Below are positions 1 to 9,517 of a stretch of DNA of 64,000 bases, one piece after another. Source of the stretch: Pseudomonas sp. RGM2987 (GTDB lineage Bacteria; Pseudomonadota; Gammaproteobacteria; Pseudomonadales; Pseudomonadaceae); the NCBI RefSeq assembly GCF_022952855.1, contig NZ_JALJDX010000206.1, positions 1-64,000 of the forward strand, written 5' to 3'. Below the pieces are notes generated by a model. That model was not told where the DNA came from. It made no database searches and saw nothing but the letters and a program-made list of their open reading frames with translations. Each line of letters opens with the position of its first letter. Positions within the stretch are counted from its first letter, which is position 1. Made by a program: the position numbers and the translations under genes.

Positions 1-33
1 ACGATTCAAAAACCCGCATCTGGCAAAGTTCTA

Positions 34-77
34 GGGCCTGCTTCGCAGCCCAGCGGGAGCAAGCTCCCTCGCCACAG
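34..77. repeat. REP element, family 1, single arm
   Basis: One palindromic REP unit ending in the core GCGGGAGCAAGCTCCCTCGCCAC (positions about 54-76). The same core recurs as inverted pairs at several places in the window. It lies just downstream of the tauD stop codon, where such units often sit. Confidence 0.8.
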
Positions 78-86
78 GGTTGGTGT

Positions 87-929
87 TTACCTGAAGAACG
101 GCACATCCCCCAGTATGGTCGCCCGGTGCATCACTCGTCGCGCCGGGCGGTAGTCATCCACTGCAAAGTGCTGGGTCACGCGGTTATCCCAGAACGCCAC
201 GTCATTGGCCTGCCAACGCCAGCGAAGGGTGAACTCCGGGCGGGTGGCGTGGGCGAACAGCAGTTTCAGGATCGCCTCGCTTTCGCTTTCCGACAGCTCG
301 TTGATGCGCGTGGTGAAGCCTTCGTTGACGAACAATGAGCGCCGTCCACTCACCGGGTGAGTGCGAATCACTGGATGGGATAGCGGCGGGTTCTTGCGGC
401 GCGCTTCTTCCCAGCGCGCCAAGTCCTCGGCGGTGTTGCCGAAGCGCTCCAGCGGAAAGGATCGGGTGAAGTCGTGGGTCGCCGTCAGGCCTTGCAGCAT
501 CTGCTTCAAGGGCGTCGACAGGGCTTCATAAGCCGCGATGCCACTGGCCCACAAGGTGTCGCCGCCGAACGCCGGCAGCAGCTTGGCGCTGAGCACCGCG
601 CCCAGGGCGGGGGTGGGCAGGAAGGTCACGTCGGTGTGCCACACGGCGTTGTCGCGCACATCGGTGACCGCCGTGTCGAGCACCAGGACTTCGGGCTGCT
701 CCGGCACATTGGGGTAGATCGGATGAATATGCAGGTCGCCGAAGTACGCGGCGAAACGCGCCTGTTGCTGCGGTTCGATCGGCTGCTCCCGAAAGAAGAG
801 CACCTGATGCTCAAGCAGTGCCTGCTCGATAATCTCGCGATCCTGCGCGCTCAATGGCTGGCTGATATCGATCCCGTCGATTTGCGCGCCGAGGGCGCTG
901 CTCAATGGGGTAATGCTCGCACGGTTCAT
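87..929 (-). CDS. tauD: Taurine dioxygenase TauD
   Basis: An Fe(II)/2-oxoglutarate dioxygenase that releases sulfite from taurine, giving aminoacetaldehyde, in the cytoplasm. The 280-residue protein has the normal family length. The iron-binding HxD is visible in VWHTDVTF (about residues 97-104) and the C-terminal HR of the 2OG site in RRVMHRATI near the end. It is the last gene of a minus-strand tauABCD run, 46 bases after tauC, so it is probably co-transcribed with the importer. Such operons are normally induced under sulfate limitation by CysB/Cbl-type regulators; no regulator gene is present here. Confidence 0.95.
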   Translation of the reverse strand: MNRASITPLSSALGAQIDGIDISQPLSAQDREIIEQALLEHQVLFFREQPIEPQQQARFAAYFGDLHIHPIYPNVPEQPEVLVLDTAVTDVRDNAVWHTDVTFLPTPALGAVLSAKLLPAFGGDTLWASGIAAYEALSTPLKQMLQGLTATHDFTRSFPLERFGNTAEDLARWEEARRKNPPLSHPVIRTHPVSGRRSLFVNEGFTTRINELSESESEAILKLLFAHATRPEFTLRWRWQANDVAFWDNRVTQHFAVDDYRPARRVMHRATILGDVPFFR

Positions 930-975
930 CGCTATGTCTCGCTTGGCGCCGAATCGTCGGCGTGGTCATTGGGGA

Positions 976-1815
976 TCAATGGGCCTGGCCATGCCATGGC
1001 ACCAGTTTGCGTTGCAGGGCGCGCAGGCCCATTTCCATGGCGAAGGCGATTAGTGCGATCACCAGGATGCCCAGCACCACCACATCGGTCACCAGGAACT
1101 GCGCCGCTGACTGCACCATGAACCCCAGGCCGCTGGTGGCGGCGATCAGCTCGGCAGCCACCAGCGTCGACCAGCCCACGCCCAGGCCGATGCGTATCCC
1201 GGTGAGAATGTCCGGCAGGGCGCTGGGCACGATCACATGGCGAATCAACTGGATGCGCGTGGCACCCAGCGATTGCGCCGCCCGCAGTTTGGCCGGGTCG
1301 ACGGTGCGCACGCCGGTGGCGGTGGCGATGGCAATCGGCGCGAAGATCGCCAGATAAATCAGCAGCACCTTCGACAGCTCGCCGATGCCGCACCAGATGA
1401 CGATCAATGGCAGATAAGCCAAGGGTGGAATCGGTCGGTAGAACTCAATCAGCGGATCGAGCACACCCCGGGCAATGCGGTTGGCACCAATCGCAATGCC
1501 CACCGGCACCGCCGTCAAAATGGCAAACAGCAGGCCCAGGCCGATTCGCTGGAGGCTCGCGCCCAGGTGTTGCCAGAGCGTGGCGTCCATGTAGCCGCTG
1601 GTCGCCAGCAGCCAGCCTTTTTGCAGTACTGCCAAGGGCGAAGGCAGGAACAGCGGTTCGATCAGCCCGCTGGCGGTGATCGCCCACCAGACGGTCAGCA
1701 AAGCGATCAGTGTCAGGCTGCTGATCCAGCGGATACCCAGCTTGAACCGTGACCCGGTGACTGGGCGCCTGGTCGCGGGCTCACCGACCAAGGCAGGAAC
1801 TTCGTAGCTGCTCAT
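976..1815 (-). CDS. tauC: Taurine ABC transporter permease TauC
   Basis: Inner-membrane permease of the taurine importer (BPD_transp_1 / SsuC-TauC family), 279 residues. Hydrophobic helices begin near residue 33 ([14 protein letters not shown]) and the EAA-type loop is seen around [19 protein letters not shown]. The ATG lies inside the end of tauB (4-base overlap), which points to translational coupling. Confidence 0.94.
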   Translation of the reverse strand: MSSYEVPALVGEPATRRPVTGSRFKLGIRWISSLTLIALLTVWWAITASGLIEPLFLPSPLAVLQKGWLLATSGYMDATLWQHLGASLQRIGLGLLFAILTAVPVGIAIGANRIARGVLDPLIEFYRPIPPLAYLPLIVIWCGIGELSKVLLIYLAIFAPIAIATATGVRTVDPAKLRAAQSLGATRIQLIRHVIVPSALPDILTGIRIGLGVGWSTLVAAELIAATSGLGFMVQSAAQFLVTDVVVLGILVIALIAFAMEMGLRALQRKLVPWHGQAH

Positions 1816-2606
1816 GCGCGCTCCTGTTGCCGAGTGGCGCTGCGTTGGGAGAAGACTTTGGCGAGTACATGCTCGCGGGTTTCGATAAAGCGCGGGTCGG
1901 ATTTGATCGAGCGGGCCGACTCCCCATCGCCGTAGCGGCGACCGAAGTCCAGGCTCAAGCGCTCGACGACCTGCCCCGGGTTGGGCGCCAGCAGGATCAG
2001 GTCGGTGGCGAGGAAGACTGCTTCTTCAATGTCATGGGTGATCAGGAACACCGGTTTGGCGGTGCGCTGCCAGACTTGCAGCAACAGCTCCTGCATCTGC
2101 TCGCGAGTGAAAGCGTCCAGGGCACCAAAAGGCTCGTCCATCAACAGCAGGCGTGGGTCGGCCGCCAGCGCTCGGGCCAGGCCGACGCGCTGCTTCTGGC
2201 CGCCGGACAACTGCCAGACGCGGCGTTGCTCGAAACCGGCCAGGTCCACCAGGGCGAGCATTTCCCGGGCCCGGGCTTCGCGCTTTGACTTGGGGACGCC
2301 GGCCAGCTCCAGGCCGAACCCGACGTTCGCCAACACGTCTTGCCAGGGCAGCAGCGCATCGTCCTGGAACACCACGCCGCGTTCGGCACCCGGACCCTTG
2401 ATGGGCACGCCGTCCAAGGTGATCTGTCCGGCGCTGGGCTCGACGAATCCGGCGATCAGGTTCAACAGCGAGGTCTTGCCACTGCCGGACGGGCCGAGGG
2501 CTACCAGCAATTGCCGGGGTCCCAGGGTCAATGAAATATCCTCCAGTACAGGTTCCGCTGCACCGGGGTACTGTGCGCTGATGCGCTCCAGCTGTAGCAA
2601 GGCCAT
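1812..2606 (-). CDS. tauB: Taurine ABC transporter ATP-binding protein TauB
   Basis: ATPase that energises taurine uptake. In the 264 residues the Walker A ([12 protein letters not shown]), Q-loop ([11 protein letters not shown]), signature ([15 protein letters not shown]), Walker B ([12 protein letters not shown]) and switch histidine (LITHDIEEA) are all intact. The start is ATG at 2606, preceded by GGGAGA. It sits between tauA and tauC. Confidence 0.95.
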   Translation of the reverse strand: MALLQLERISAQYPGAAEPVLEDISLTLGPRQLLVALGPSGSGKTSLLNLIAGFVEPSAGQITLDGVPIKGPGAERGVVFQDDALLPWQDVLANVGFGLELAGVPKSKREARAREMLALVDLAGFEQRRVWQLSGGQKQRVGLARALAADPRLLLMDEPFGALDAFTREQMQELLLQVWQRTAKPVFLITHDIEEAVFLATDLILLAPNPGQVVERLSLDFGRRYGDGESARSIKSDPRFIETREHVLAKVFSQRSATRQQERA

Positions 2607-2627
2607 TGCGATGTCTCCCGAATGTGA

Positions 2628-3605
2628 TCAGCGAGTGATGTATTTGGCGCTGACGTACGGCGCGTAATCCGGCAGTACGGCTTCGACCTTGCCTTGCTCC
2701 TTGAGGAACGCCGCGGTGTTGGTAATGGCCTGGGTGGTTGGTGCGCCGAGGCTCACCACCTGGTCGGCGGCCAGCGGATAGACGTTGCCCTGCAGCAACA
2801 GTGGGATGTCAGTGGCCTTGGCGCCGGAGAGCTTCACCAGTTTGTCGATGTTGGACGCATCGGCCAGCCAGGCCTGCGGATCCTTGCGGTACTGGGCGTA
2901 GGCGTCCAGCGTGACCTTGGCGAAGGCGGTCACGATTTCCGGGTGCTTCTGGGCGAAGTCCTTGCGCACGATCCAGGCGTCAAAGGTCGGCGCGCCGAAC
3001 TGGGCCAGTTCGGCGGAGGTGATCAGCACCTTGCCGTTTTCCTTGGCTACGCCCAGGGCCGGGTCCCAAACGTAAGTGGCGTCGATATCGCCGCGCTTCC
3101 AGGCCGCGATGATGGCCGGTGGCGCCAGGTTCAGGATGGTGACTTTCGCAGGATCGATGTTCCAGTGCTTCAACGCGGCGAGCAGGCTGTAGTGACCGGT
3201 GGACACGAACGGTACGGCGACCTTCTTGCCAATCAGGTCCTGCGGGGTCTTGATCCCGGAACCATCGCGAGCCACCAGCGCCTCGGCGGCGCCGATCTGG
3301 GTGGCGATGAGGAAAGTTTCCACCGGAACCTTGCGGGTGATGGCGGCGGTCAAGGGGCTGGAACCGAGGTAGCCGATCTGCACATCACCCGAGGCGATGG
3401 CGGTAATAACATCGGCGCCGTTATCGAACTTGCGCCAGTCGATCTTGGCCTGGGTGGCTTTTTCATAGGCACCGCCGGCCTGGGCCGCTTTGGCCGGGTC
3501 GACCGTGGTCTGGTACGCGACGGTCAGGTCGGCCGCCTGGGCGAAAAGACTCGCTGCGGCCAGGGAGGCGGCCGCGAGAAGGCGAAGGGGGAAACTCAAA
3601 GTCAT
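2628..3605 (-). CDS. tauA: Taurine-binding periplasmic protein TauA
   Basis: Substrate-binding subunit delivering taurine to TauBC. It has a signal peptide (FPLRLLAAASLAAASLFAQA, cleaved after AQA) followed by the TauA/SsuA-type periplasmic fold (DLTVAYQTTVDPAKAAQAGG). I chose the ATG at 3605, which has a good AGGAG ribosome site seven bases upstream; an in-frame TTG five codons earlier lacks one. It is the first gene of the operon, so the promoter should lie in 3606-3736. Confidence 0.93.
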   Translation of the reverse strand: MTLSFPLRLLAAASLAAASLFAQAADLTVAYQTTVDPAKAAQAGGAYEKATQAKIDWRKFDNGADVITAIASGDVQIGYLGSSPLTAAITRKVPVETFLIATQIGAAEALVARDGSGIKTPQDLIGKKVAVPFVSTGHYSLLAALKHWNIDPAKVTILNLAPPAIIAAWKRGDIDATYVWDPALGVAKENGKVLITSAELAQFGAPTFDAWIVRKDFAQKHPEIVTAFAKVTLDAYAQYRKDPQAWLADASNIDKLVKLSGAKATDIPLLLQGNVYPLAADQVVSLGAPTTQAITNTAAFLKEQGKVEAVLPDYAPYVSAKYITR

Positions 3606-3736
3606 GGGAAAGCTCCTCAACAGGCCACCGGATGTTTGGTGTTGGAGGAGACTAAATGATCTAAGAATCTAAAAATAAATAACTTTTTAGAATGAGCTTA
3701 TCAGCGAAAAAATTAGCGAATGGCGAGCACATGCTG
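3606..3736. promoter_or_regulatory. Upstream region of the tau operon
   Basis: AT-rich intergenic stretch (for example 3668-3695, rich in A and T) in front of tauA, in an otherwise GC-rich window. This is where a CysB/Cbl-type activator site and the operon promoter are expected. I cannot assign exact boxes by eye. Confidence 0.4.
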
Positions 3737-3832
3737 TTGTGGCGAGGGAGCTTGCTCCCGCTCGGTTGCGCAGCAACCGCAGAATCTTGAGCCTGCTGCG
3801 CAGTCCAGCGGGAGCAAGCTCCCTCGCCACAA
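3737..3832. repeat. REP inverted pair (REPIN), family 1
   Basis: Two family-1 REP cores in head-to-head orientation, GTGGCGAGGGAGCTTGCTCC at 3739 and its reverse complement ending at 3830, separated by short complementary GGTTGCGCAGCAACC-like sequence. It lies between tauA and the end of gshA and could form one long hairpin. Confidence 0.88.
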
Positions 3833-3843
3833 ATCAGAGTCGT

Positions 3844-5427
3844 TCAGTTACTGATCGCCAGAATGCTCGCCTGGTACGAACCCACGAACACATCGAAATC
3901 ACCCACCTCGTTCTGCTCAAGCTCGGTTTGCTGGACCAGGGATTGGCGGGCGGCCTCTTCGAATGCGTCCTGCTCCTGGGCGGGCAACGGCTCGGCGCGG
4001 AAGAACTCGGCGTGGGCCTTGCTCTGGCGCCGGGAGAACTGGGCGAAGCTTTCCTGATGCTCGGCCATGGCGGCCAGCACCTGGGCGGAAGGCGTCAGGG
4101 ATGGATCGCGCACCTTTGCCAATTGCGCGTCCAGCGCCTGGCGATGGGCGTCGCCACCGTGGCTCTGGTCGAGCAACGAGGCCAGCGGCGCGATTTTTTC
4201 CAGCAGTTCGATGGCCCAGGCCTGCATGTCCACCGCCTGGCCACAGCGCTGCAATTGCAGGCCAGGCTTGCGGCCTTCCTTGACCACCGTCAGGAAGTTG
4301 GTTGTCGCGTTGCCGCAGTCGTTGTTTTCCAGTTGCGGGCTGTCGTTGAGGCCGCAATACAACAGGAATGCATCGAGGAAACGCGATTCAGTGAGGTCGA
4401 TGCCCATCGGAAGGAACGGGTTGATGTCCAGGCAGCGTACTTCGACGTACTGGATACCCCGGGCCATCAAGGCCTGGATCGGCCGTTCGCCGGTGTAGGT
4501 CACGCGTTTGGGGCGGATGTTGGAGTAGTACTCGTTTTCGATCTGCAGGATGTTGGTATTGAGCTGGACCCATTCGCCGTTCTGATGGGTACCGACCTCG
4601 ACATACGGCGCGTAGGGTGTCGCCACGGCCTTGCGTAGGCTGTCGGTGTAGCTCGCCAGGTCGTTGTAGCAAGGCGTGAGGCCGGCCTGGGCGTTGCTCT
4701 GGTAACCCAGGTCGCTCATGCGCAGGCTGGTGGCGTAGGGCAGGTACAGCGTGTCGGGATCGAGTTGCTCCAACTGGTGCGGACGGCCGCGCAGGAAGCC
4801 GGCATCCAGGGCCGGTGAGGCGCCGAACAGGTACATCAGCAGCCAGCTGTAGCGGCGGAAATTACGGATCAGCGCGATGTAGGCCGAGGACTGGAAGTCG
4901 CGGTCGCTGACATCGGCGGCTTCGTCCTGGCGCAGCAAAGGCCAGAGCTTTTCCGGCAGCGAGAAGTTGTAGTGAATCCCGGCGATGCATTGCATGGTCT
5001 TGCCGTAGCGCAGGGCCAGGCCCTTTCGGTAGACATACTTGAGCCGACCGATGTTCGAGGTACCGTAGTACGCAATCGGGATGTCTTCCTCGGCCGGCAG
5101 CGGACACGGCATCGAGGGACTCCACAGGTATTCGTCGCCCAGTTTGCTGTAGGCGAACCGGTGGATCCGGTCGAGGCTGCGCAGGGTGTCGGCCGGGTCG
5201 GCCAGGGCCGGGGTGATGAACTCCAGCAGCGACTCGGAGTAGTCGGTGGTGATCTGCTCGTTGGTCAGCGCCGAACCCAGGGCCTTGGGGTGCGGGGTCT
5301 GGGCCAAGCGGCCATTCTCCGTGACGCGTAGGCATTCACGCTCGATGCCGTGCAGGCACTGTTCGAGCAGGGAGAGGTTGGCGCGCTCACCGAGCAGGGC
5401 CAGGCGGCGGTTTAAAAGGTCGCTCAA
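3844..5427 (-). CDS. gshA: Glutamate-cysteine ligase GshA
   Basis: First enzyme of glutathione synthesis, joining L-glutamate and L-cysteine using ATP. The family signature [10 protein letters not shown] is near the N-terminus and the [19 protein letters not shown] region ([17 protein letters not shown]) is present. I prefer the TTG start at 5427: it is preceded by AAGGA at seven bases and gives the family-typical N-terminus [13 protein letters not shown] and 527 residues. A GTG at 5442 would add five residues that contain the ribosome site. It follows the tex/thioesterase pair on the same strand. Confidence 0.93.
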   Translation of the reverse strand: MSDLLNRRLALLGERANLSLLEQCLHGIERECLRVTENGRLAQTPHPKALGSALTNEQITTDYSESLLEFITPALADPADTLRSLDRIHRFAYSKLGDEYLWSPSMPCPLPAEEDIPIAYYGTSNIGRLKYVYRKGLALRYGKTMQCIAGIHYNFSLPEKLWPLLRQDEAADVSDRDFQSSAYIALIRNFRRYSWLLMYLFGASPALDAGFLRGRPHQLEQLDPDTLYLPYATSLRMSDLGYQSNAQAGLTPCYNDLASYTDSLRKAVATPYAPYVEVGTHQNGEWVQLNTNILQIENEYYSNIRPKRVTYTGERPIQALMARGIQYVEVRCLDINPFLPMGIDLTESRFLDAFLLYCGLNDSPQLENNDCGNATTNFLTVVKEGRKPGLQLQRCGQAVDMQAWAIELLEKIAPLASLLDQSHGGDAHRQALDAQLAKVRDPSLTPSAQVLAAMAEHQESFAQFSRRQSKAHAEFFRAEPLPAQEQDAFEEAARQSLVQQTELEQNEVGDFDVFVGSYQASILAISN

Positions 5428-5596
5428 GTTGAATTCCTTCACGCGTCAGTCGCCCCAATATGGGGGTGGGCTGGACGGTCTACAAGGGTGAAGTTAAAAC
5501 TGGCGTTTTCGCCTGGTTATTGAGCGCCATATTCCCTGTGGGAGCGGCGGCGCGGCATTCATGGCGCCGAAATTAACTCAAATCGAGGGTGGGGAG

Positions 5597-5980
5597 CTAT
5601 AGGACAGCGAACGTGCCTTGCGCTTTTGCGACCAGTTTGTCGCCTTGCATGACCTCGGCCTCGACCACCAATGTGCGCCGGCCCGGATGGATCACCCGGG
5701 CGGTGCACAGCACTTCGCCCTCGGACACGGCGCGGATGTAGTTGATCTTGCATTCGATGGTCGCGCTTTGCTGGTCAAAGCCATGGACGCTGGAGCAGGC
5801 CAGGCCCATGGCAATGTCCACCAGGCTGAACAGCGCCCCGCCGTGCAGCTTGCCGCCACGATTGCGCAACGGTGCCTCAAGGCTCAGGGCGACTTGCGCC
5901 ACCCCTTCCTCAAGACTGTGCAGGCGGCAGCCGAGCAGCTTGAAAAAAGCGCTTTCCACCAACCCGGCTGGTACGTCCAT
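5597..5980 (-). CDS. PaaI-type hotdog thioesterase
   Basis: A 127-residue single-domain hotdog protein of the PaaI/acyl-CoA thioesterase group. The motif NRGGKLHGGALFSLVDIAMG (about residues 40-59) carries the HGG turn and the aspartate of the active-site helix. The substrate is unknown; probably an acyl- or aryl-CoA. The ATG shares one base with the tex stop (TGATG), so translation is probably coupled to tex. It is followed by gshA, an order conserved in pseudomonads. Confidence 0.88.
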   Translation of the reverse strand: MDVPAGLVESAFFKLLGCRLHSLEEGVAQVALSLEAPLRNRGGKLHGGALFSLVDIAMGLACSSVHGFDQQSATIECKINYIRAVSEGEVLCTARVIHPGRRTLVVEAEVMQGDKLVAKAQGTFAVL

Positions 5981-8304
5981 CAGCGTTTCTTCAACTGCTT
6001 GGCGTTGGCGAACAACGAGGCCATGGCGTTGTTGGCCGGGGCCGCGGTGGCGGTTTCCTTGCGTGGAGCGGTGTTCTGCGGCTGGCGCGGCGTCGAGCCC
6101 GGACGAGCGCCACGGGCCCCGTCGACTTTTTCGCCCGGCGTGTCGCTCATGCGCATCGACAGGCCGACGCGTTTGCGCGGGATGTCGACTTCCATGACCT
6201 TCACTTTCACCACATCACCGGCCTTCACGGCTTCGCGCGGGTCCTTGATGAATTTCTCCGACAGCGCCGAAATATGTACCAGGCCGTCCTGATGCACGCC
6301 GATGTCGACGAACGCACCGAAGTTGGTGACGTTGGTCACCACGCCCTCGAGAATCATCCCCGGTTGCAGGTCCTTGAGGTCTTCGACGCCTTCCTGGAAC
6401 TCGGCGGTCTTGAACTCCGGACGCGGGTCGCGACCCGGTTTTTCCAGCTCCTGCAAGATGTCGGTCACGGTCGGCAGGCCGAAGGTTTCGTCGGTGAATT
6501 TTTTCGGATCCAGGCGCTTGAGGAACGCCGCGTCGCCGATCAGCGAGCGGATGTCGCGGTCGGTCTGGGCGGCGATGCGTTGCACCAGCGGGTAGGCTTC
6601 GGGGTGGACCGCCGAGGAATCCAGCGGGTTGTCGCCGTTCATGACGCGCAGGAAGCCGGCGGCCTGTTCGAAGGTCTTTTCGCCCAGGCGCGGGACTTTT
6701 TTCAATGCGGCGCGAGTCTTGAATGCACCATGTTCGTCGCGGTGGGTGACGATGTTCTGCGCCAGGGTGGCATTGAGCCCCGAGATCCGCGCCAGCAACG
6801 CCACCGAAGCGGTGTTCACGTCTACGCCCACGGCGTTCACGCAGTCTTCGACCACGGCGTCCAGGCCGCGGGCCAGTTTCAATTGGGAAACGTCATGCTG
6901 GTACTGGCCGACACCGATGGATTTCGGATCGATCTTCACCAGTTCCGCCAGCGGATCCTGCAGGCGACGAGCAATGGACACCGCGCCACGGATCGACACG
7001 TCCAGGTCCGGGAACTCCTTGGAGGCCAGTTCCGACGCCGAGTAAACGGAGGCACCGGCTTCCGAGACCATCACTTTGGTCATCTTCATGGCCGGGTATT
7101 TCTTGATCAGCTCGGCGGCCAGTTTGTCGGTCTCGCGGCTGGCGGTGCCGTTGCCGATGGCGATCAGGTCCACCGAATGCTTGGCGCACAGGGCGGCGAG
7201 CACGGCGAGGGTCTGGTCCCACTTGTTGTGCGGCACGTGCGGGTAGACCGTGGCGTGGTCCAGCAGCTTGCCGGTGGAGTCCACCACCGCCACCTTGCAA
7301 CCGGTGCGCAGGCCCGGGTCCAGGCCCAGGGTCGCGCGAGGGCCAGCCGGGGCGGCCAGCAGCAGGTCGTGCAGGTTGTGGGCGAAGACGTTGATCGCCT
7401 CGGTCTCGGCGCTGTCGCGCAACTCGCCCAGCAGGTCGGTTTCCAAGTGGGTGTAGAGCTTGACCTTCCAGGTCCAGCGCACTACTTCGGCCAGCCACTT
7501 GTCAGCGGGGCGGTTCTGGTTCTGGATGCCGAACTGCTGGCCGATCATGCCTTCGCACGGGTGCATGGTGCCGGGCAACTCATCACCGACTTTCAGCGCG
7601 GAGCTGAGGATGCCTTCGTTGCGGCCACGGAAAATCGCCAGGGCGCGGTGGGATGGCATGCTCTTGAGCGGCTCGTCATGTTCGAAGTAATCGCGGAACT
7701 TCGCCCCTTCCTCTTCCTTGCCAGCGATCACGCGGGCGCTGAGGATGGCTTCCTGCTTGAGGAAGTTGCGCAGTTTTTCCAGCAGGTTGGCGTCTTCGGC
7801 GAAACGCTCCATGAGGATGTACTTGGCGCCTTCCAGCGCGGCCTTGACGTCCGCCACGCCTTTTTCGACATTGACGAAGCGCGCCGCCTCGACTTCCGGG
7901 GTCAGGCTCGGATCGTTGAACAGGCCGTCGGCCAGCTCACCGAGGCCGGCTTCCAGGGCAATCTGGCCCTTGGTGCGGCGCTTTTGCTTGTACGGCAGGT
8001 ACAAGTCTTCGAGGCGGGTCTTGGTGTCGGCCAGCTTGATGTCGCGCTCCAGCGCCGGGGTCAGCTTGCCTTGCTCCTGAATGCTGGCCAGGATGCTGAT
8101 GCGCCGTTCGTCGAGTTCGCGCAGGTAGCGCAGGCGCTCTTCCAGATGACGCAACTGGGTGTCATCGAGGCTGCCGGTCACTTCTTTCCGGTAACGGGCG
8201 ATGAAAGGCACTGTGGAGCCTTCATCGAGTAGCGCGACGGCCGCTTCGACCTGTTGCGGGCGTACGCCGAGTTCCTCGGCGATGCGGCTGTTGATGCTGT
8301 CCAT
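5980..8304 (-). CDS. tex: Transcription accessory protein Tex
   Basis: Nucleic-acid-binding protein with the full Tex architecture: N-terminal helical Tex domain ([14 protein letters not shown]), YqgF-like RNase H fold in the centre ([18 protein letters not shown]), helix-hairpin-helix repeats ([16 protein letters not shown]) and a C-terminal S1 RNA-binding domain ([20 protein letters not shown]), then a low-complexity basic tail. The ATG at 8304 follows AGGTGG; a TTG five codons upstream is less likely. The length of 774 residues is normal. The role is conserved in transcription/RNA metabolism, though the biochemical function remains loosely defined. Confidence 0.95.
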   Translation of the reverse strand: MDSINSRIAEELGVRPQQVEAAVALLDEGSTVPFIARYRKEVTGSLDDTQLRHLEERLRYLRELDERRISILASIQEQGKLTPALERDIKLADTKTRLEDLYLPYKQKRRTKGQIALEAGLGELADGLFNDPSLTPEVEAARFVNVEKGVADVKAALEGAKYILMERFAEDANLLEKLRNFLKQEAILSARVIAGKEEEGAKFRDYFEHDEPLKSMPSHRALAIFRGRNEGILSSALKVGDELPGTMHPCEGMIGQQFGIQNQNRPADKWLAEVVRWTWKVKLYTHLETDLLGELRDSAETEAINVFAHNLHDLLLAAPAGPRATLGLDPGLRTGCKVAVVDSTGKLLDHATVYPHVPHNKWDQTLAVLAALCAKHSVDLIAIGNGTASRETDKLAAELIKKYPAMKMTKVMVSEAGASVYSASELASKEFPDLDVSIRGAVSIARRLQDPLAELVKIDPKSIGVGQYQHDVSQLKLARGLDAVVEDCVNAVGVDVNTASVALLARISGLNATLAQNIVTHRDEHGAFKTRAALKKVPRLGEKTFEQAAGFLRVMNGDNPLDSSAVHPEAYPLVQRIAAQTDRDIRSLIGDAAFLKRLDPKKFTDETFGLPTVTDILQELEKPGRDPRPEFKTAEFQEGVEDLKDLQPGMILEGVVTNVTNFGAFVDIGVHQDGLVHISALSEKFIKDPREAVKAGDVVKVKVMEVDIPRKRVGLSMRMSDTPGEKVDGARGARPGSTPRQPQNTAPRKETATAAPANNAMASLFANAKQLKKR

Positions 8305-8661
8305 AAAACCACCTGACAAATGATGAAATCAGGCTCGCCACCGCAGCAGTGGGGCTCGGCGAGACTGGTTGAGCGGCCTGGCATGGTCCGCTGCCTGGAT
8401 CAACAGGCTGGCTGTTGACCCGCGAAATTCAGAAAGTGCTGCCGGCCAGGGGAAAATACCCGCCGGGTGATGAATAACCGACATTCCCTGGCACAAAAGG
8501 CCGCGCATTATAACCAGCGTTCCGTGCTTAGGGAGTGGTGCGTGGTCTGTAGGCTCAATCCGCGGATTTGTGGAGTTGGAGGAAAAATCTGCTAACAATG
8601 CACTCGGGTGCGTATAACGGCAGCTAGGCCATAATGCGCGCCAAGATCAAAGGAGCTTCCT
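8305..8661. promoter_or_regulatory. Divergent tex / ompR promoter region
   Basis: A 357-base gap between divergent genes. On the minus strand a perfect TATAAT lies at 8512-8507, about 200 bases from the tex start, and is the best candidate -10 element, though no clear -35 matches it. On the plus strand CATAAT at 8630-8635 precedes ompR, whose ribosome site AAAGGAG is at about 8650. No gene-like reading frame stands out. Confidence 0.4.
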
Positions 8662-9402
8662 ATGAGCAGCACTGCACAAACTGCTGAAGGCGAAAAAATT
8701 CTTATCGTTGACGACGATCCTGGGCTGAGCAGCCTGCTGGAGCGTTTCTTCGTCAGCAAGGGCTACCGCGCCCGTACCGTACCCAATACCGAGCAAATGG
8801 ACCGGCTGCTGGCCCGTGAGGTTTTCAACCTGGTGGTGCTTGACCTGATGCTGCCCGGGGAAGACGGCCTGACCGCTTGCCGCCGGCTGCGCGGCGCGAA
8901 CAACCAGATCCCGATCATCATGCTGACCGCCAAGGGCGACGAGCTGAGCCGTATCAAGGGTCTGGAACTGGGCGCCGACGATTACCTGGCCAAGCCGTTC
9001 AACCCGGACGAACTGATGGCCCGGGTGAAAGCGGTCCTGCGTCGCCAGTCGGCTCCGGTGCCTGGCGCGCCGGGCAGCGAAGATGAAAGCGTGACGTTCG
9101 GCGACTACGAATTGTCCCTGGCCACTCGCGAGCTCAAGCGCGGCAATGAAGTCCACATGCTTACCACCGGTGAGTTCGCGGTGCTCAAGGCTCTGGTGAT
9201 GAACGCTCGCCAGCCGCTGACCCGCGACAAGTTGATGAACCTGGCCCGGGGTCGAGAGTGGGACGCGCTGGAGCGCTCCATCGACGTGCAGATTTCCCGT
9301 CTGCGCCGGATGATCGAACCCGATCCATCCAAGCCGCGTTATATCCAGACGGTCTGGGGCGTGGGGTATGTCTTCGTGCCGGATGGCGCCGCCGGCAAGT
9401 GA
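8662..9402 (+). CDS. ompR: Osmolarity response regulator OmpR
   Basis: DNA-binding response regulator, 246 residues. The receiver domain has acidic pocket residues in VDDDPGL (17-19), phospho-acceptor D61 in VVLDLMLPGED and the lysine in LAKPFNPDE. The C-terminal winged helix is of the OmpR/PhoB type (LTTGEFAVLKAL; RYIQTVWGVGYVF). It is paired with envZ downstream, so it should be phosphorylated by EnvZ and regulate envelope or osmotic genes. Confidence 0.95.
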   Translation: MSSTAQTAEGEKILIVDDDPGLSSLLERFFVSKGYRARTVPNTEQMDRLLAREVFNLVVLDLMLPGEDGLTACRRLRGANNQIPIIMLTAKGDELSRIKGLELGADDYLAKPFNPDELMARVKAVLRRQSAPVPGAPGSEDESVTFGDYELSLATRELKRGNEVHMLTTGEFAVLKALVMNARQPLTRDKLMNLARGREWDALERSIDVQISRLRRMIEPDPSKPRYIQTVWGVGYVFVPDGAAGK

Positions 9403-9517
9403 TCGGTGATTTGTAGGAGCGGGTGGCCTGGTAGTTTGAATATTTTTCCTACCAGGCGACTCGCGGTCCGTCATTGTGCGAGCATCGTTCGCTCCTGCAA
9501 GTGTGTAGCGGTTATTC
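9403..9517. repeat. REP-like palindrome between ompR and envZ
   Basis: A 115-base gap inside a two-component operon. It contains TTTGTAGGAGCG (about 9410) and the reverse-complement-like CGCTCCTGCAAG (about 9490), plus an inner 8-base inverted repeat CCTGGTAG / CTACCAGG (about 9428-9457). This resembles a degenerate REP pair and could modulate envZ expression relative to ompR. Confidence 0.55.

Noticed and set aside
6274..8232. A 652-codon plus-strand frame opposite tex.
   Set aside because: It mirrors tex in the complementary frame, has low-complexity composition and no start signal or recognisable domain.
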